This document shows positions 30,356 to 42,076 of a stretch of 64,000 nt of DNA, in pieces; within the stretch, counting starts at the first letter, position 1, and every line of letters begins with the position of its first letter. The stretch spans positions 22,630,001 through 22,694,000 of the forward strand of contig CM114271.1 in assembly GCA_050084515.1 (NCBI GenBank), read 5' to 3'. The notes beneath the pieces are model-generated. The model saw nothing but the letters and a program-made list of their open reading frames with translations. It did not search any database and had not been told where the DNA came from. This DNA is from Blasia pusilla. Taxonomy: Eukaryota > Marchantiophyta > Marchantiopsida > Blasiales. The translations under genes were made by a program, and so were the position numbers.

Positions 30356-31542
30356 AAAGCAATACTCCTACGACTTCGCCGGTACAAGAAACATGGTCTT
30401 ATTGCGGTGGTCCGTTGTACGACACGGTCAGCAAGGGCCAAGCTGGATTCTGTCAGTGGAAGTGCTTTCGTGGCTCGTCAGTTGGAGGCAAGTAACCGTT
30501 TCATGTCAGCGGACTCGGATTCAGTTGATCTTCTTACGCTTATTCTATGTTATTTCTTGCGATGGCAGAAGCACAGACCGCTGTGTTACGCGACCGACCG
30601 GCTGCACGGCGTTCCCGGGACTAAAGTTGGGAGTGCCCATAAACAAGAGCATATAGATAGCCGATGAATCCCCCGACTGCGGTCAGGACCATCATCCACA
30701 AACAAACCCATCCGGACCGGCTGTTGTCACGCAGTAGGTGAGATAGACTGTGCGCAGTTTCTTCGCAGTTCTATCTGCTCAGGTTCCGGTGCTGGCCAGG
30801 ATTCGGACGGCGAAGCGGCAAGCCACGGGTACATGACAAGAACAAAGTTCAGAAACTGCGACTCACACGTTGGAAGCCGTGTATTTAAGGGTGAAGTCAC
30901 GTTAACATGTACTAGTAAATTTTTTTTAAATAAAAATATTTAACAGGTGGAGAATATTTCCCTACATTATACTATTCCCTACTCATGTTGAAATTATAGA
31001 ATTGAAGAATACATTTTCGTTTAAAAATATGAATCAGTTGCAACCCTTTGAAAGGGGTGGGAAAAAACTAATTATCAGATATGTGGATAGATTAGACGGC
31101 AAGAGGGAAAAAGAGGGAGAATTTATAGGGGTCTTAATAATCATGAATTTTTTAAATTATTATTAATAAAATTTCATTTTAATAATTATTAATAAAGATT
31201 TATCCTTTTTTTAATATCCATTTTCATTAAATTCATCCTTTTTTTAAATGACTGTATTTTCATCCTTTTTGAAGAATAATATTTTTAGAACTATTCTAAA
31301 ACTATATTTTCTCATTTTTTCCAAAATAATCGGTGATTTCCCTTTAAAAACAAATTTTAACAATTTTTTTAAATTTCTCCAAAATTTTAAAATTTTAATT
31401 TTAATTTTGAAAATGAAAAATCCATTGAATATGAAAGAAACTCACCATTTTTTCGACACAAATATTCTTTAAATATTAAAATCTCTTTTCTATTCAAACT
31501 TTAGCTCAATAAAAATTTAAAAAATTAAAGAATTGAAAGATT
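30356..31542. other. No recognisable gene
   Basis: 30360-30900 is moderately CG-rich with two overlapping 100-115-codon frames (30323-30667 and 30351-30656) that match nothing known. From 30920 to 31540 the DNA is strongly AT-rich with poly-A/T runs. Confidence 0.35.
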
Positions 31543-32064
31543 TCACAAAACTAGGGCCCATAACAATATGGTAACTTGACTTACGTTTACCCTGCTTTTC
31601 TCGTTCATTACTTGAACCTGAGTTGGGAGGTCTGTTTCTTTGGGCAGGTACCAAATTTTACCGAAGCCCATACTAGGCTCTACCCGCAGGTGGCTCGGTG
31701 AACGCGAGCTTACGAGGACCGCCTTCCGAGTTCGGAGGTAAAACGCACATGAAAACGCTAGACGGAGAGGAGGTGGGGCGACTGATCTAAACGGATCCAG
31801 GTGGAGATCGGAAGATGAGGGAGTGAGCAAAGGTGTCGACTTGGCTCGGCAGTCCGGAATGTAGAAGATTTGTCGCACGCGGTGAGAAGACGGTAGACTA
31901 ACGAGGGGCTCGTAGTTCCCGAGACTCTTGGTCGAGGGACAATCGACGAGCGTATGTAAGGGCCGTGACAAAAGCTTTCCGTCCGTCAAAGATCTCAGGT
32001 CGTACCTCGGGGTTAGAGAGCTTCCTTCCCCAGGCATGGCGGATCGCAAAGTCAAGTACATCAA
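31543..32064 (-). other. Unassigned 173-codon reading frame
   Basis: An open frame in a locally CG-rich stretch. No domain, signal peptide or repeat is recognised, and a comparable frame exists on the opposite strand (31965-32468), so it is probably chance in high-GC sequence. A transcript would be needed before calling it a gene. Confidence 0.15.
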
Positions 32065-32342
32065 ACTACAACTTCGTCACCATTCTCCCATTTTTCACTT
32101 CCCGGTTCCTGCGTTGCACCTCTCGTGCGAGAACACCAGTTTCGTCCCAATTTTCAGTGCGGCAGAAATTGACATCTCTGTCGGGAATGGCCGACGATGC
32201 GCTCGCCGTAGGAAGGATTCCGCAGACGTTGAGATGTCCTACGCTACGGTCACTGTTTCGTACGAAGGCGATCATACCTGACCACCAATTGGTCGTTATT
32301 GCGTCCGCAGTGAGGTTGGATTTTAGGGATTTTTCCTCTTTT

Positions 32343-32395
32343 CCGTCTCCCTGGCCTGTTGTGGTTCTTTCCCGTCTCCCCGGCCTGTTGTGGTT
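32343..32395 (+). repeat. 24-bp tandem duplication
   Basis: Two copies of a 24-mer ending GGCCTGTTGTGGTT (32343-32366 and 32372-32395, one mismatch) separated by 5 bp. Confidence 0.9.
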
Positions 32396-32580
32396 ATGGA
32401 ATTCCTCGGGGTCCTTCCTTGTATTTGCCTTCATATGGTTTCCCGTCTTCTTTTGCTATGCCTTGTAACTTTTGTAAACTAGCCGGATGCGTTTCAAGAT
32501 CGAAAGGGAAAATACGACGCGTCAAAATTATTAGACAAAAAAGACACGTGTAATGTCCAGAAGTGACACCCCTATAAAGG

Positions 32581-32602
32581 CATTCTCCAATAATAATATA
32601 GA
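32581..32602 (-). mobile_element. Helitron 5' terminus, minus strand
   Basis: The reverse complement starts TCTATATTATTATTGGAGA, preceded by A, as expected for plant Helitrons (A|TC...). It is nearly identical to the end at 40402-40423. The partner 3' end at lower coordinates was not found. Confidence 0.5.
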
Positions 32603-32874
32603 TGAATCTGCAATCAACGGATGTGGATGGACTCGCCCGTAGGGCTATAGGAGGGTCTCCATAAACCACGCCTTACCTCGACAACGTTGAATCAGGACGC
32701 GGGAGGACACAATGGAAGTATGACGAGGAGCCCGCTGCGTGAGGTCGTGGCTGCCATGAGATGGCAAGTAGGTGCTTGCATATGCCGGCTCCTCCATCGA
32801 GACGCGACAAGTGTACGCAAAGCGTGATGGCTCCCTCATTTGCTAGCACTTATGAGCAGATCCCATGGACCTGC
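32603..32874. other. No recognisable gene
   Basis: Flank between a Helitron 5' end and the second LTR-like repeat; short frames only. Confidence 0.3.
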
Positions 32875-33595
32875 CCCTTCTGTCGTGCACCTACTCTCCT
32901 TGAACGTTAATCTTGTTTGTTGCGGAAGCGTGCGTTCAGTAGGTCACGCTCTCAACGCTGATCTGCATCCAAACACGCACTTCGGTTAGTCGGGTCTTGG
33001 ATCAATCAGCGGGATTACTTTCCGAGTTCTCGTCTCGGACTCTCTCTTCAAGCTCAACCTTCCTAGTTTCGCGGTTTCCAACACGGGCAAGTCTCGAAAG
33101 ACTTGGGACAAACTTTCTGGTCGGTTCAGGAACCTGAAACGGCGTTTCGTGCCTAGCGGTTCCAACTGTCCGATGAACATCCAATGAGTTCCTCACCAAG
33201 ACTCGCACGAAGTGAATCTCGGGTTGGAATCCAAGTGTGGCGTACAAAGTCCACTCCCTTGGATCAGGTTTGGGATTCGGGTTTCGCGCAAACTCCCGTT
33301 TCATCCTGCCTCTCAAACGCCGTTTGGCGCCCAAAGTGGGGTTTCGTTTCCGAGACATCTCAGAGAAGGTACTCCCTTACTAGTACTTCTGGGATCTCCG
33401 GGGCCCCTACATTTAGGGAAAGACACCGGGCCCCTCCAATTGGCCCTCAACCCGATTGCTCTCTGAATCGTTTTCGGCCAATATCTCAGCCTGTACTTAT
33501 GCGTTTGCTGAGATCTTTGGTGCGTTGGAAGCGTCTTGAGATCAGATTTCCAACGCGCCCTTACTTGTCCCGAATGCATCTCGGAGCTCAACGTT
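32875..33595 (+). repeat. LTR-like direct repeat, copy 2
   Basis: Second copy of the repeat at 29091-29815, same orientation, 3784 bp downstream. It keeps far more CpG (for instance CCGTTTGGCGCCC and TTTCGCGC), which suggests either later insertion or less methylation-driven decay. Frames such as 33184-33714 read through it but are unlikely to be genes. Confidence 0.6.
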
Positions 33596-34923
33596 ATGGT
33601 CCTAAACACAGTCAGATTCTCCCAAACGCTAGTCATGTTCCAAACTGGTTCTCTCTTTGGCAACCAACCTCCAAGACTCAACTCATCTCAAGTCTCGGCT
33701 CGCGTTTGGTCTAGGTTTCCTGGTCGCGACCACTAACGCATGAAACGCACAACTCTATTCCGCGTTTCGTCTCTTTGACTTTTCCAAGAGACTCTTCCAA
33801 ACGCCTCTCCAAAGCGCAAACCTCGCGGCGTGAGTTCCTTTGAGTTCTGATGTTTCGCTTGGCGCGTATTTGGTGTTGTTTGGTTATGAGGGTCGCGACA
33901 CCTTCCCAGTCGCAACCGTAGGGTCGGTGCGCCTGTCACAGAGCACCCGGAAGAATTCCGTTGGGGTTTCTCTAGTTGTTATTTCCTGTTTGTAATACAT
34001 CACTCTGAAATGCCAGGATTACTGCCACCACGACAGGCGTCTTTTCATTTACCTGTGTAGTACACATGGAGAGCATACCGCAATTGATTCATACCAATTG
34101 ACACGAAATGAGGGTAGTTTTTTTAACTTCTGTAATTTACCTTAAGCGACCGTTCCCCACCACATCGACTCCTATTGATGCATTTAGCGATTGCAGAGTT
34201 TCAGACGGACGCTACCGTAACTTCAGGTCACACGTCATGAGGGGTTTTCGCATACAAATATCGCTGCGTTCAGGGCCGCTTTCTTGTTTAATTTAATGAA
34301 GGGAGGGCCCAAGTGATGATACCTTACAGATTCAGTAGAGAATCCATAATAGAAAACTGTGACCAAAACTCATATGGCTATGCTCTGTTCCGAGAATTGG
34401 AAATGGGTGGTGGCAAAGTCGCAAAAGCTTGCGCCCTGCCTTCTAGTGGCGCGAATCCGCATCACAACCCCATTAACGTGTGTGTGTGTCCCATCCGTTA
34501 GATCTTGGCGATCCGAAACCCTAGGGTCGGTCCTGGCGACCTCGCCCGCATGGGACCGGGTCCTTAGATAATAATGACCCTATAGCCAACTCTAGACTCA
34601 GATCCATAGACTATTGTTGCTATCACCATATGGTTGTGATCACTCCTCTGTCTCAACCTGAACTACCCTTGAAGGCCTTAGAGCTATCAAAATTGGAAAA
34701 TGGCAAGTATAGGTGCAAGATAGGTATCTATACTATTATGGCCGACCCAACATGCAGAATAAGATATAATCTACAGAAAATCTAAATAAAATAGCAACAT
34801 GGTATTATTTTTTCCTTCAAAGCTCGCATGTTGGTAGGGGCCATACAAGAAGTGAAAATATTTGAGGGAGGGGAATTGGTATTATTGGAGAAATTCGTGA
34901 GGTTTTATTTTAGCAGTGGGTAA
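33596..34923. other. No recognisable gene
   Basis: CG-rich DNA up to about 33950, then mixed. CCCTAGGGTCGGT at 34520 parallels CGTAGGGTCGGTGCG at 33917, hinting at related repeats. Nothing else could be assigned. Confidence 0.35.
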
Positions 34924-35440
34924 CAAGGTTGCACGGAAATGGACAAGTCCGGATATGTTCACAGACATGCCCAACAAGTCCCCCACTCGGGTTTTCATGG
35001 CACCCCAATGGCTCGTCCGGGCTCGGAACTCCGGAACGGATGCAGCCTTGGCACGACAGGGGTTGAATGGGTGTGCGGGCAATGAGCCCTTCCTCGGCCG
35101 CATCAAGCCCACGTGCGGCCCGTAGCCAGGTCCGCGTAGGCCACGCGCAAGCATGAGTCCGCCATACATGAGCGTGAGCTTGCCTTGTGCCGGTCAAAGC
35201 CTGCCATGCTGGCCTAAGTTCGGGCTCTGTGTAGGCCTTGAGGTAGCCTTGTCAGCCTACCGCAGGCCATTGCGGGCTACAAAATGGGTGCAAGTTGGCC
35301 AAGCCCGAGTCTACGTTATGGGCAAGGTGGGGTCAGGGGAGGGCTTGGGTGCCGGCGCGGGTGCGGGCCACGGATACTCAAGCCCATATGGACATGTCCA
35401 TCCTAGGGATGGACATAGACTTTGTCCATATGTAACCTTG
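34924..35440. mobile_element. hAT-like nonautonomous element, 517 bp, GC-rich core
   Basis: Begins CAAGGTTGCA and ends TGTAACCTTG, near-perfect 10-bp terminal inverted repeats. It is flanked by GTGGGTAA (34916-34923) and ATGGGTAA (35441-35448), a 7-of-8 target duplication. Subterminal GGACATGTCCAT-type repeats are as in the 9336 and 10356 copies, but the interior (about 35000-35370) is a different, GC-rich sequence with no convincing gene. Confidence 0.85.
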
Positions 35441-35448
35441 ATGGGTAA

Positions 35449-38337
35449 TTAATAGATGGGAGGAGTGGGGTGTTTAAGAAGGACCTCCACTACTCTTTAA
35501 GAGTCAATAATGGTGATCGTAGCAATTATATTATTTTCTGATAATTTTTCAGAAAAAAAAACTCTCTTTTCGTGCGTGGCATGAGCATGTTAACTAGTGT
35601 GCTCTAAAGCAGTCACATGATCTCCAAGCCCAATTTTACCATTATGGGCGGACCATTGATGTCATCAGGAGGAAAATATTTAGAAAATGACAATAAATGT
35701 TACTCTTCCTCGAGCAACTTCTGGTAAAAGTGTAAATCTACTTTCCTAGACTAAATTAAAACTAGGCCTGCCAAACCCTAGCCACTCAACCATCTTCGGG
35801 AAACTTTGGAGCAAATTATTTTTTACCTCAAAAAAAGGAGAGAAAATAAGATTTAAATACACGGAAGTAAAAAAGTGGATAGCAATATTCCATAACACCA
35901 AGGCTACATCTGGCAAGGGCAAAGAAAAAGGAGAGCCCCCTAAAGGACAAGGGGTAAAGGAGCCCAAGGGAAGGATTAAATAGGAGTTCAAAAACTCTAG
36001 GAGAATCTTTTACATTACACATCCATTATGTTATATTTTTCAAAATTTCTTAAAAAAATCTGGCTACTTATGTTACCAAAAGAAAAAAAAATTTATTCAA
36101 TGTGTTGATCAAAGATGTGTTTGCAAATCAAGAAGCTATCCTCTCATCTACACTTGACACTTGTCCTTTAAGGACTCCTCTCCTATTGACATGTGTAGTT
36201 TTAAAAGAGGGAGTTAAATCAAGAAAGAAAAGGAGACCTAAGCTAAGGGGAGAATACAAATGAGAGAGGGGAGGAAGGAGAAGGGTGAGGAGAGAGAAAA
36301 GGACACAAGTTTTTTTTATAGAAAATAATTCACATATAGTCCAGTGTATGGTCAACTCACTAGTAATAATATAAATCAAATAATCAATGCTAGCAATTAC
36401 ATCACTTTTTACATGAATTTGATGGAAAAAATAATGACTAAAACCAATCAAACAAAATAAAAATTTATTTATTTATTTTTCTACATAAAAATGATAATTA
36501 TAAAATCTGGAAAGTGGAGGAGATGAATCATTTTTCCCTTGGCTATGGGAAAATGTCTTCATCGTTCAAGCATACAAAGATTGGTCATAAATTCTCACTT
36601 ATAAAATTAATTTTGGCCATGTTTTAAACAACCCTAAGACTGAACTTTTATATAAGGGAAATAAAATTATTATGCTTGTGGGGAAAAAATTTACATTCAT
36701 TTCATAAAATTTATATGATAAGACAAATATTCCAACATATAGTTCTACACTCAGAATATATGTTGAGTATGAGAACTTTTGGATGAATCAAAATGATATT
36801 CTTTAATAGTGTTTTATAATAATATTTAAGTGTTCCGATATTTTAGACAAACAAGAAGGGCTAATATATACATCCACGTGCAATAATTTTATAATAATTT
36901 CAATAGAACATATGAAACATGTGAACAAAGAAAAAATATAATTGATTCTAAAAAAATTCAACCCATGAAAAAGAACTCTAGTGGACTCACACTATGCTAG
37001 ACTAATGTCAAAGTCTTTGAGCAAGGCATGAGTTGTAGAAGCGCAGGACAAGCCTTAATGGGCATCTTGAATGACAACAATTGCGACCGAACTGAGCATA
37101 ACCAAACATAGGGTGAAACTTAAGAAGAGCTCAAGTTGCACAAGAGTTAGACTATAAGGAGGCTTTAACCTACCATGGAATTTGATTGAGTGTTTGGTAA
37201 TTTTCCACAAGTCAAGTCATAACAACGAGATCCCAATTACGTTTAAAGCTATTATAGGTTGTTTATTGTGATGATAGAGTTGGTGACAACACACCAAAGA
37301 TTTAGACAAACGCACGAGCAAAATTCTTAAAACAATCCTAAAATTATCAAAATGATAATTTAGATTCAAGGCCACAAGGAGCAGTTCAATGAGGATTCTT
37401 TGGTAGAATGAGGGGCCAAATATCTCTAGAACTACACCTAAGGAGGAGGATCTTGAAAAGAGTTCGGAGCCTAAACCCTATCTTGGGAATCATGAGGGTT
37501 GGACCAAGGACGCGTGATGGTCTTTGAGGTTGGCATTGGGATTCATGGTCTAGCTCGAGGACCATGAGAACTTGGACTTTACTTTGTTCTTTCTCTAGAC
37601 CCTAAACTTGGTTTTCATAGCAAGTCTAGTCAATGTTGTCTAGTTTTGGACCCTAATTTTAGACATTCATTTGAGGCTTAAATATTAAGTTTCGATTAGA
37701 GCCTCGTTCAAAGTCCATTGAGCGATTGGGATTTCCAAGTGCTCTACTGATGTTTCATGTCACTAGAATACCAAGGAAGTCTATCCCAAGTCTTTCTGGG
37801 TTTGCCCTATGGATGGGAAGTGACAGATAAACTCGATATTTCACCCTATTTAGGACTTTTAAGCTTAAGGGGTAATCCAAGATCCAACTCAGGAGATGTA
37901 AGGTGGGTTGATCCAAAACATGGCTAACATGATTGTGGTTAGGTTCATATCAATGTATAACTAGAAAATGATTTTTTGAATGCAAACTTTCATGATATAC
38001 AAGACGAGTTCAAGAGAGTAGATACACAAGAAAGAGGCTCTCCCTTCTTAAGAAAAACTATTGTTAAATTAATAAGATGGATAGCATAAATTTTCCTAAC
38101 CAAAATCTTGATTATTTTGACCTTGTAGTTAAGACTTTGCATGAATAATATATTCAATCTCGAATTTTCCATTGGACATCTCGTTATTGACTTGATATCC
38201 ATTTATAGAATTCTTTTATTGGTTTGGAAACAAAAAACACGATATTTTTCAATATTTCTTTTCTAAAATTATATATATATATAATATTGGATCCCAAATA
38301 TTCTTCTGAACTTTACGTGTAGTAATTTAGGGCATTA
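35449..38337. other. No recognisable gene
   Basis: Nearly 2.9 kb of AT-rich DNA. The frames at 35746-35991, 36128-36451 and 37990-38202 are short and unfamiliar. No tRNA or terminal repeats were seen. Confidence 0.4.
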
Positions 38338-38575
38338 GAGCCTTATATTGTCCTACGTAATGTGCCAACGGGGTCCACTCATAACCCTATAGTAGAATTT
38401 CCCTTTTGGACCTCTAAATGCACTCCACCCGCATACCCAAACTGAATTCTTGGAGCCTTACATTGCCATAGCTCATCCATCCAATTGGTGCCACTCAAAC
38501 CCCCACAACATGGCAATCTGACCTTATTTTGGACCCTCAATTGCAACCCATCTCCATACACAAACTCATTTTCTT
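38338..38575 (+). repeat. Imperfect tandem duplication, unit about 120 bp
   Basis: Unit 1 38338-38452 and unit 2 38453-38575 both start GAGCCTTA(T/C)ATTG and share CCACTCA, TTTTGGACC and a final CATACCCAAACT / CATACACAAACT. Diverged by roughly a third. Confidence 0.6.
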
Positions 38576-38784
38576 CCTTAAATAGAACATATGTCGTTAC
38601 TCACACAAATTTCAAATTTTCCTTGTCAAAAATCTGATTTGGTATCATTTTCTAAGGCATTTTCTCCACATAAACATTTCAGGTAAAACATTTTCGAGAA
38701 GAAACACCATACAAAGTTTTCTGGATGCCATATTGTGGAGGGTTCGAAACACGATATAATAGTTTCAAATCATACTATTAAGGG

Positions 38785-39220
38785 TGTTAGCTCTCGCTTG
38801 GAAGCTCGCAATGAACACCACATATGTAGCCTTCCAACTATTCAATTTTTGTTTAATTTTTCCTCTACTACATCAAAACTTGAATAAAATAGAGCTTTTA
38901 ATTATTATATTGGTTTAAAAATAATTTGAATTTGAAAAAAGCCTTACGGACAAAAAATAAGTCTCTTTCATGTTTAGTTAAATTTTCCAGATTATTTTTA
39001 TTTCAAGATTGAGGAAAATATAAGATTAATTTCAAGTTAAATTTTAAAGGTAAAATACAAATTATTTTGGGAAATTTGAGAAAATCATACTTCTGGGAGG
39101 GTTACCTCTAGCTGAGAGGCGCCCAATGAACAACACACGAAGTGCCTTTCAAATTTTAAATTTTTGTTAAGTTTTTCCTATATTAAGCCAAAAATTGAAT
39201 AGAAATAGGTTTTTTAATGA
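38785..39220 (+). repeat. Two related 115-bp repeats
   Basis: 38785-38900 and 39103-39220 share AATGAACACCACA / AATGAACAACACAC, GCCTTCCAACT / GCCTTTCAAAT and the following AATTTTTGTT block; about 318 bp apart. Probably internal parts of the Helitron-like repeats that end near 39843. Confidence 0.5.
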
Positions 39221-39374
39221 TATGAAAAAAATAGTAATTTGAAAAAAGTTCTTTAAAAACATAATTTTTTTATTTTTAAATTATTTTTAAATGTTTAATC
39301 GGAAGTAAATTTTGGAAAGGAAACTACAAATTATTTTCTTAAGTGAGAAAAGATGATAATAAAATATTGAAAAT

Positions 39375-39843
39375 TTATTATTCTTCAAAAGGAAGGAAAT
39401 AATTTTTAAAATAGTTCAATATTTCGTTGTAAAAGACTTCTAAGGAATATTTTGAAACAAATTTTGGATCAAAATGAATGATTTTATTTTATGAATTGGG
39501 AGATAGAGTTTTTTTTTAAAATTTTCTAAATCAAAATCATTAAATATGATAATTTCAGAAACTAGAATTTCATCATTATTCATATATTTATTTAATGAAT
39601 TGAGAGATAGAGTTTTTTTTTTTTAAAAAAAATCTTTCTAAATCAAAATCATAAAATATGATCATTTTCAAAAACTAAAATTTCTTCGGTATTCATATAT
39701 TTAAACAGAAATTTATCTTTAGTAATTATTAATCAACTTTATAATTTCAAATTTTCATATGATATTATCCATTATGGAAGTATTCTCATTTCCATTCATT
39801 TGATAAAGCGCATTGCATGGGCAAAAAGTTACTATTATACTAG
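39375..39843 (+). mobile_element. Helitron-like repeat ending in CTAG (first of tandem pair)
   Basis: Ends GCGCATTGCATGGGC, a short spacer and TTACTATTATACTAG followed by T at 39844. The interior carries a roughly 104-bp tandem duplication (39491-39594 and 39595-39703; ATGAATTG(G/A)GAGATAGAG). The 5' end was not located. Confidence 0.5.
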
Positions 39844-39854
39844 TAGATGATTTA

Positions 39855-40207
39855 AAATTTTATTATTCTTTAAAAGGATGAGTTTTTTCTCCTTGATTTT
39901 CAAACTTTCGTTGTGAGGGATTTCTAAGGACTATTTTGAAACAAAAATTAGATAATTTCATTTTATTACTTGAGAGATGGTGATTGGAAAAATAATGAAA
40001 ATTTCTTTCTTTATAAATTAATAAGGGAAAATTTATAATTTCATGATTATTCATATATTTAAGCAAACAATTATGTTGATTATTTATTTCTCAATTCTAT
40101 AATTTCAACACATGTCTAGTGTAATGCCTCCATTACATTGTCCTTTTTAAAAATACTTCATTTCCATCCATATGATTGAAGGCGTCGTAAGGAAAAATAA
40201 TTACTAG
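39855..40207 (+). mobile_element. Helitron-like repeat ending in CTAG (second of tandem pair)
   Basis: Its interior matches 39375-39590 (ACTTTCGTTGTGAGGGATTTCTAAGGAC versus ATTTCGTTGTAAAAGACTTC) and its end matches the first repeat (CATTTCCATCCAT, then AATTACTAG and T at 40208). The pair is head to tail, i.e. two successive 3' ends. Confidence 0.5.
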
Positions 40208-40229
40208 TTTAGATTACTATACCAATTGA

Positions 40230-40423
40230 CTAGTATAAGTTCCATGCATGGGTATACATTACCTCCCATAATTAATTTCCATAATTTTTAAATATCATTT
40301 AAAATCAATTTCAAACGATTATGCTTAGTTCATAAGGTGATTGATCCCATTGTTTGAAAGTGTCAAGTGTCAAGAGAAAAGGAATTTGCAAAATGAAAAG
40401 ACATTCTCCAATGATAATATAGA
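40230..40423 (-). mobile_element. Miniature Helitron, 194 bp, minus strand
   Basis: On the minus strand it starts TCTATATTATCATTGGAGA after A (40424) and ends with the palindrome CCATGCATGG, a short AT spacer and CTAG at 40230, followed by T at 40229. Both ends satisfy the Helitron rules (A|TC...hairpin...CTRR|T). No gene inside; nonautonomous. Confidence 0.7.
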
Positions 40424-40429
40424 TTGTCT

Positions 40430-42035
40430 ACTGCTAACGATGTTGTGATATACGAACTTTATATTATTCTTTGAGAGTTCAATTTTTGCAAACTTTTCTC
40501 TTTGAGACCCTTTCAGCCAATAAAATAGTTTACCTTCCTCACCAATTAATTTTTATGTTTTCTTAATTAATTAGATTATTCAAAATTTGATTTCAAATGA
40601 AACTCAAAAAATCAAAATTTAATTGCAAGAGGTAGTTGAAATTAAACACATACGAACTCATTGAAAATAAAAATACATCACAAATATATGATTTGTGAGT
40701 CATTAGAGGGTGTCATAATCACCCCTATCCGGGATTTTAGTGTTCCCGGATCTCTCCATTCGGGTACTTGCCGGATCCCAAACAGGTAGTTCCCGAGTTA
40801 TCGGTTTTGGCGCTCCCAGGAATAATCAATCATTCCCTCCCCGTTTGCATTTCTTCGCGGGTATCTCGTGCATCTAATACACGGACCCAACGCAAAACTG
40901 CCGACCCTCCTCTTTCCGGGCCGGCCCTCCTAAGCCGGAGGATTCCGGATACGCAGTAAATTGACACCCCTTATTATTACGTTCTCGCAAAGTTTTTCCC
41001 CGAAACCGTACTTTCCTTGTATTCATAGTGGCGGCCGGTCATTTTCAAAGGTTTCTCAATCGCGGCCGACGATTGGACACAGAATATAATACAAAAGCCT
41101 TTTCTTACCCCCGTTCTTAACCAGCGACTCATACAACGAAACGGTAATCTTGATTTCAACCTAAACGTCAATCCGTAGCCCACTGCTTGAGGGAGGGAAG
41201 GGAGGAGGGGGGGCCACCGGGGACTCGGAGAGTACCAGTCAACTGAGCACGTGTGTCACTCCGAGGTTTGCCAAACTTTGCTCCAGCGGCGGCCGGAAAG
41301 TGCCCACGAGAGACAAGGAGAAGTATGGGAGTAGGCGCCGCCGGTTTCATCCGGAGGAATGACGTGGCGCTTCACTGATGTCACGCGCCAGTCCAGCAGT
41401 GGCCAACCGCCTATACTAAAGTGACTAAACTCCCTTGCCCCTTCGCATCGCTTTCCCTGGTGCCCCCCAGGTATTTGCTTGAGTGGGCCCCCCCTAACTT
41501 TTCTTGCTTGGGCGGCTCTCTCCCCAAATCTATTGCTTGAGGGTCCATTCCGAATGCCACTTAGGATTCCTAACAAGCGTGCGGCCAAGAATAGATCTGG
41601 TTATGGAATTCTAAATGAATTTTTTAAAAATTTGAATTATGATCAGCCAGATTCAATAGGTGAAGAATAGGGAAGTTATTTACAAAAATATACAAAGACC
41701 ACAACATAGTTATTTGAGGATAGAGTCTACCCTTTAAGACAGGTAGTTAGATGCACTTCATTGGGTTGATGCAAGATATATAAGGGCTGATATTGAGGCA
41801 TAGTGGTATGTAGATGAAGTGTTTTAATTCATGTTGTTAAGGAGGTGGTTCTATAAGTAAGAATGGCACGTAATAAGATATGCTTAAAGCATAGTTGGCT
41901 GTTATAGTAAGTCTGAGAGTAATGATGCACCATGATGGGAAAGTATATTTGTGGTAATTAGGGTTAGAGCAATTCAATGCAATCACTTAAATGCAATGAA
42001 AAAATGAAGAATTGTGCATGAAGTGAGCCATCATT
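40430..42035. other. No recognisable gene; GC-rich island 40730-41560
   Basis: A CpG-containing island with overlapping frames on both strands (40768-40959 +, 41256-41588 -), none with known domains. It could be a promoter or first-exon region of a host gene, but no TATA, splice pattern or homology supports that. Confidence 0.3.
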
Positions 42036-42076
42036 AATTTGAAGAGAACATGTTGCAAACATGCTCTCTTCAAATT
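42036..42076. repeat. 19-bp hairpin with one mismatch, 3-nt loop
   Basis: Arms 42036-42054 and 42058-42076 (AATTTGAAGAG ... CTCTTCAAATT) pair with a single mismatch around GCA. Confidence 0.95.

Noticed and set aside
30909-30960. ACTAG near 30910 as a minus-strand Helitron 3' end paired with the 5' end at 32602
   Set aside because: No GC hairpin precedes the CTAGT in the required orientation, so the pairing was dropped.
33184-33714. 176-codon plus-strand frame in GC-rich DNA
   Set aside because: Lies in the second LTR-like repeat and has a competing frame on the other strand; no domain.
34728-34745. TCTATACTATTA as a Helitron 5' end
   Set aside because: Lacks the GGAGAATG-like continuation shared by the other two ends and has no matching 3' end.
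40977-41588. Host gene in the GC-rich island
   Set aside because: Open frames on both strands without domains, splice signals or homology; not enough to call a gene.
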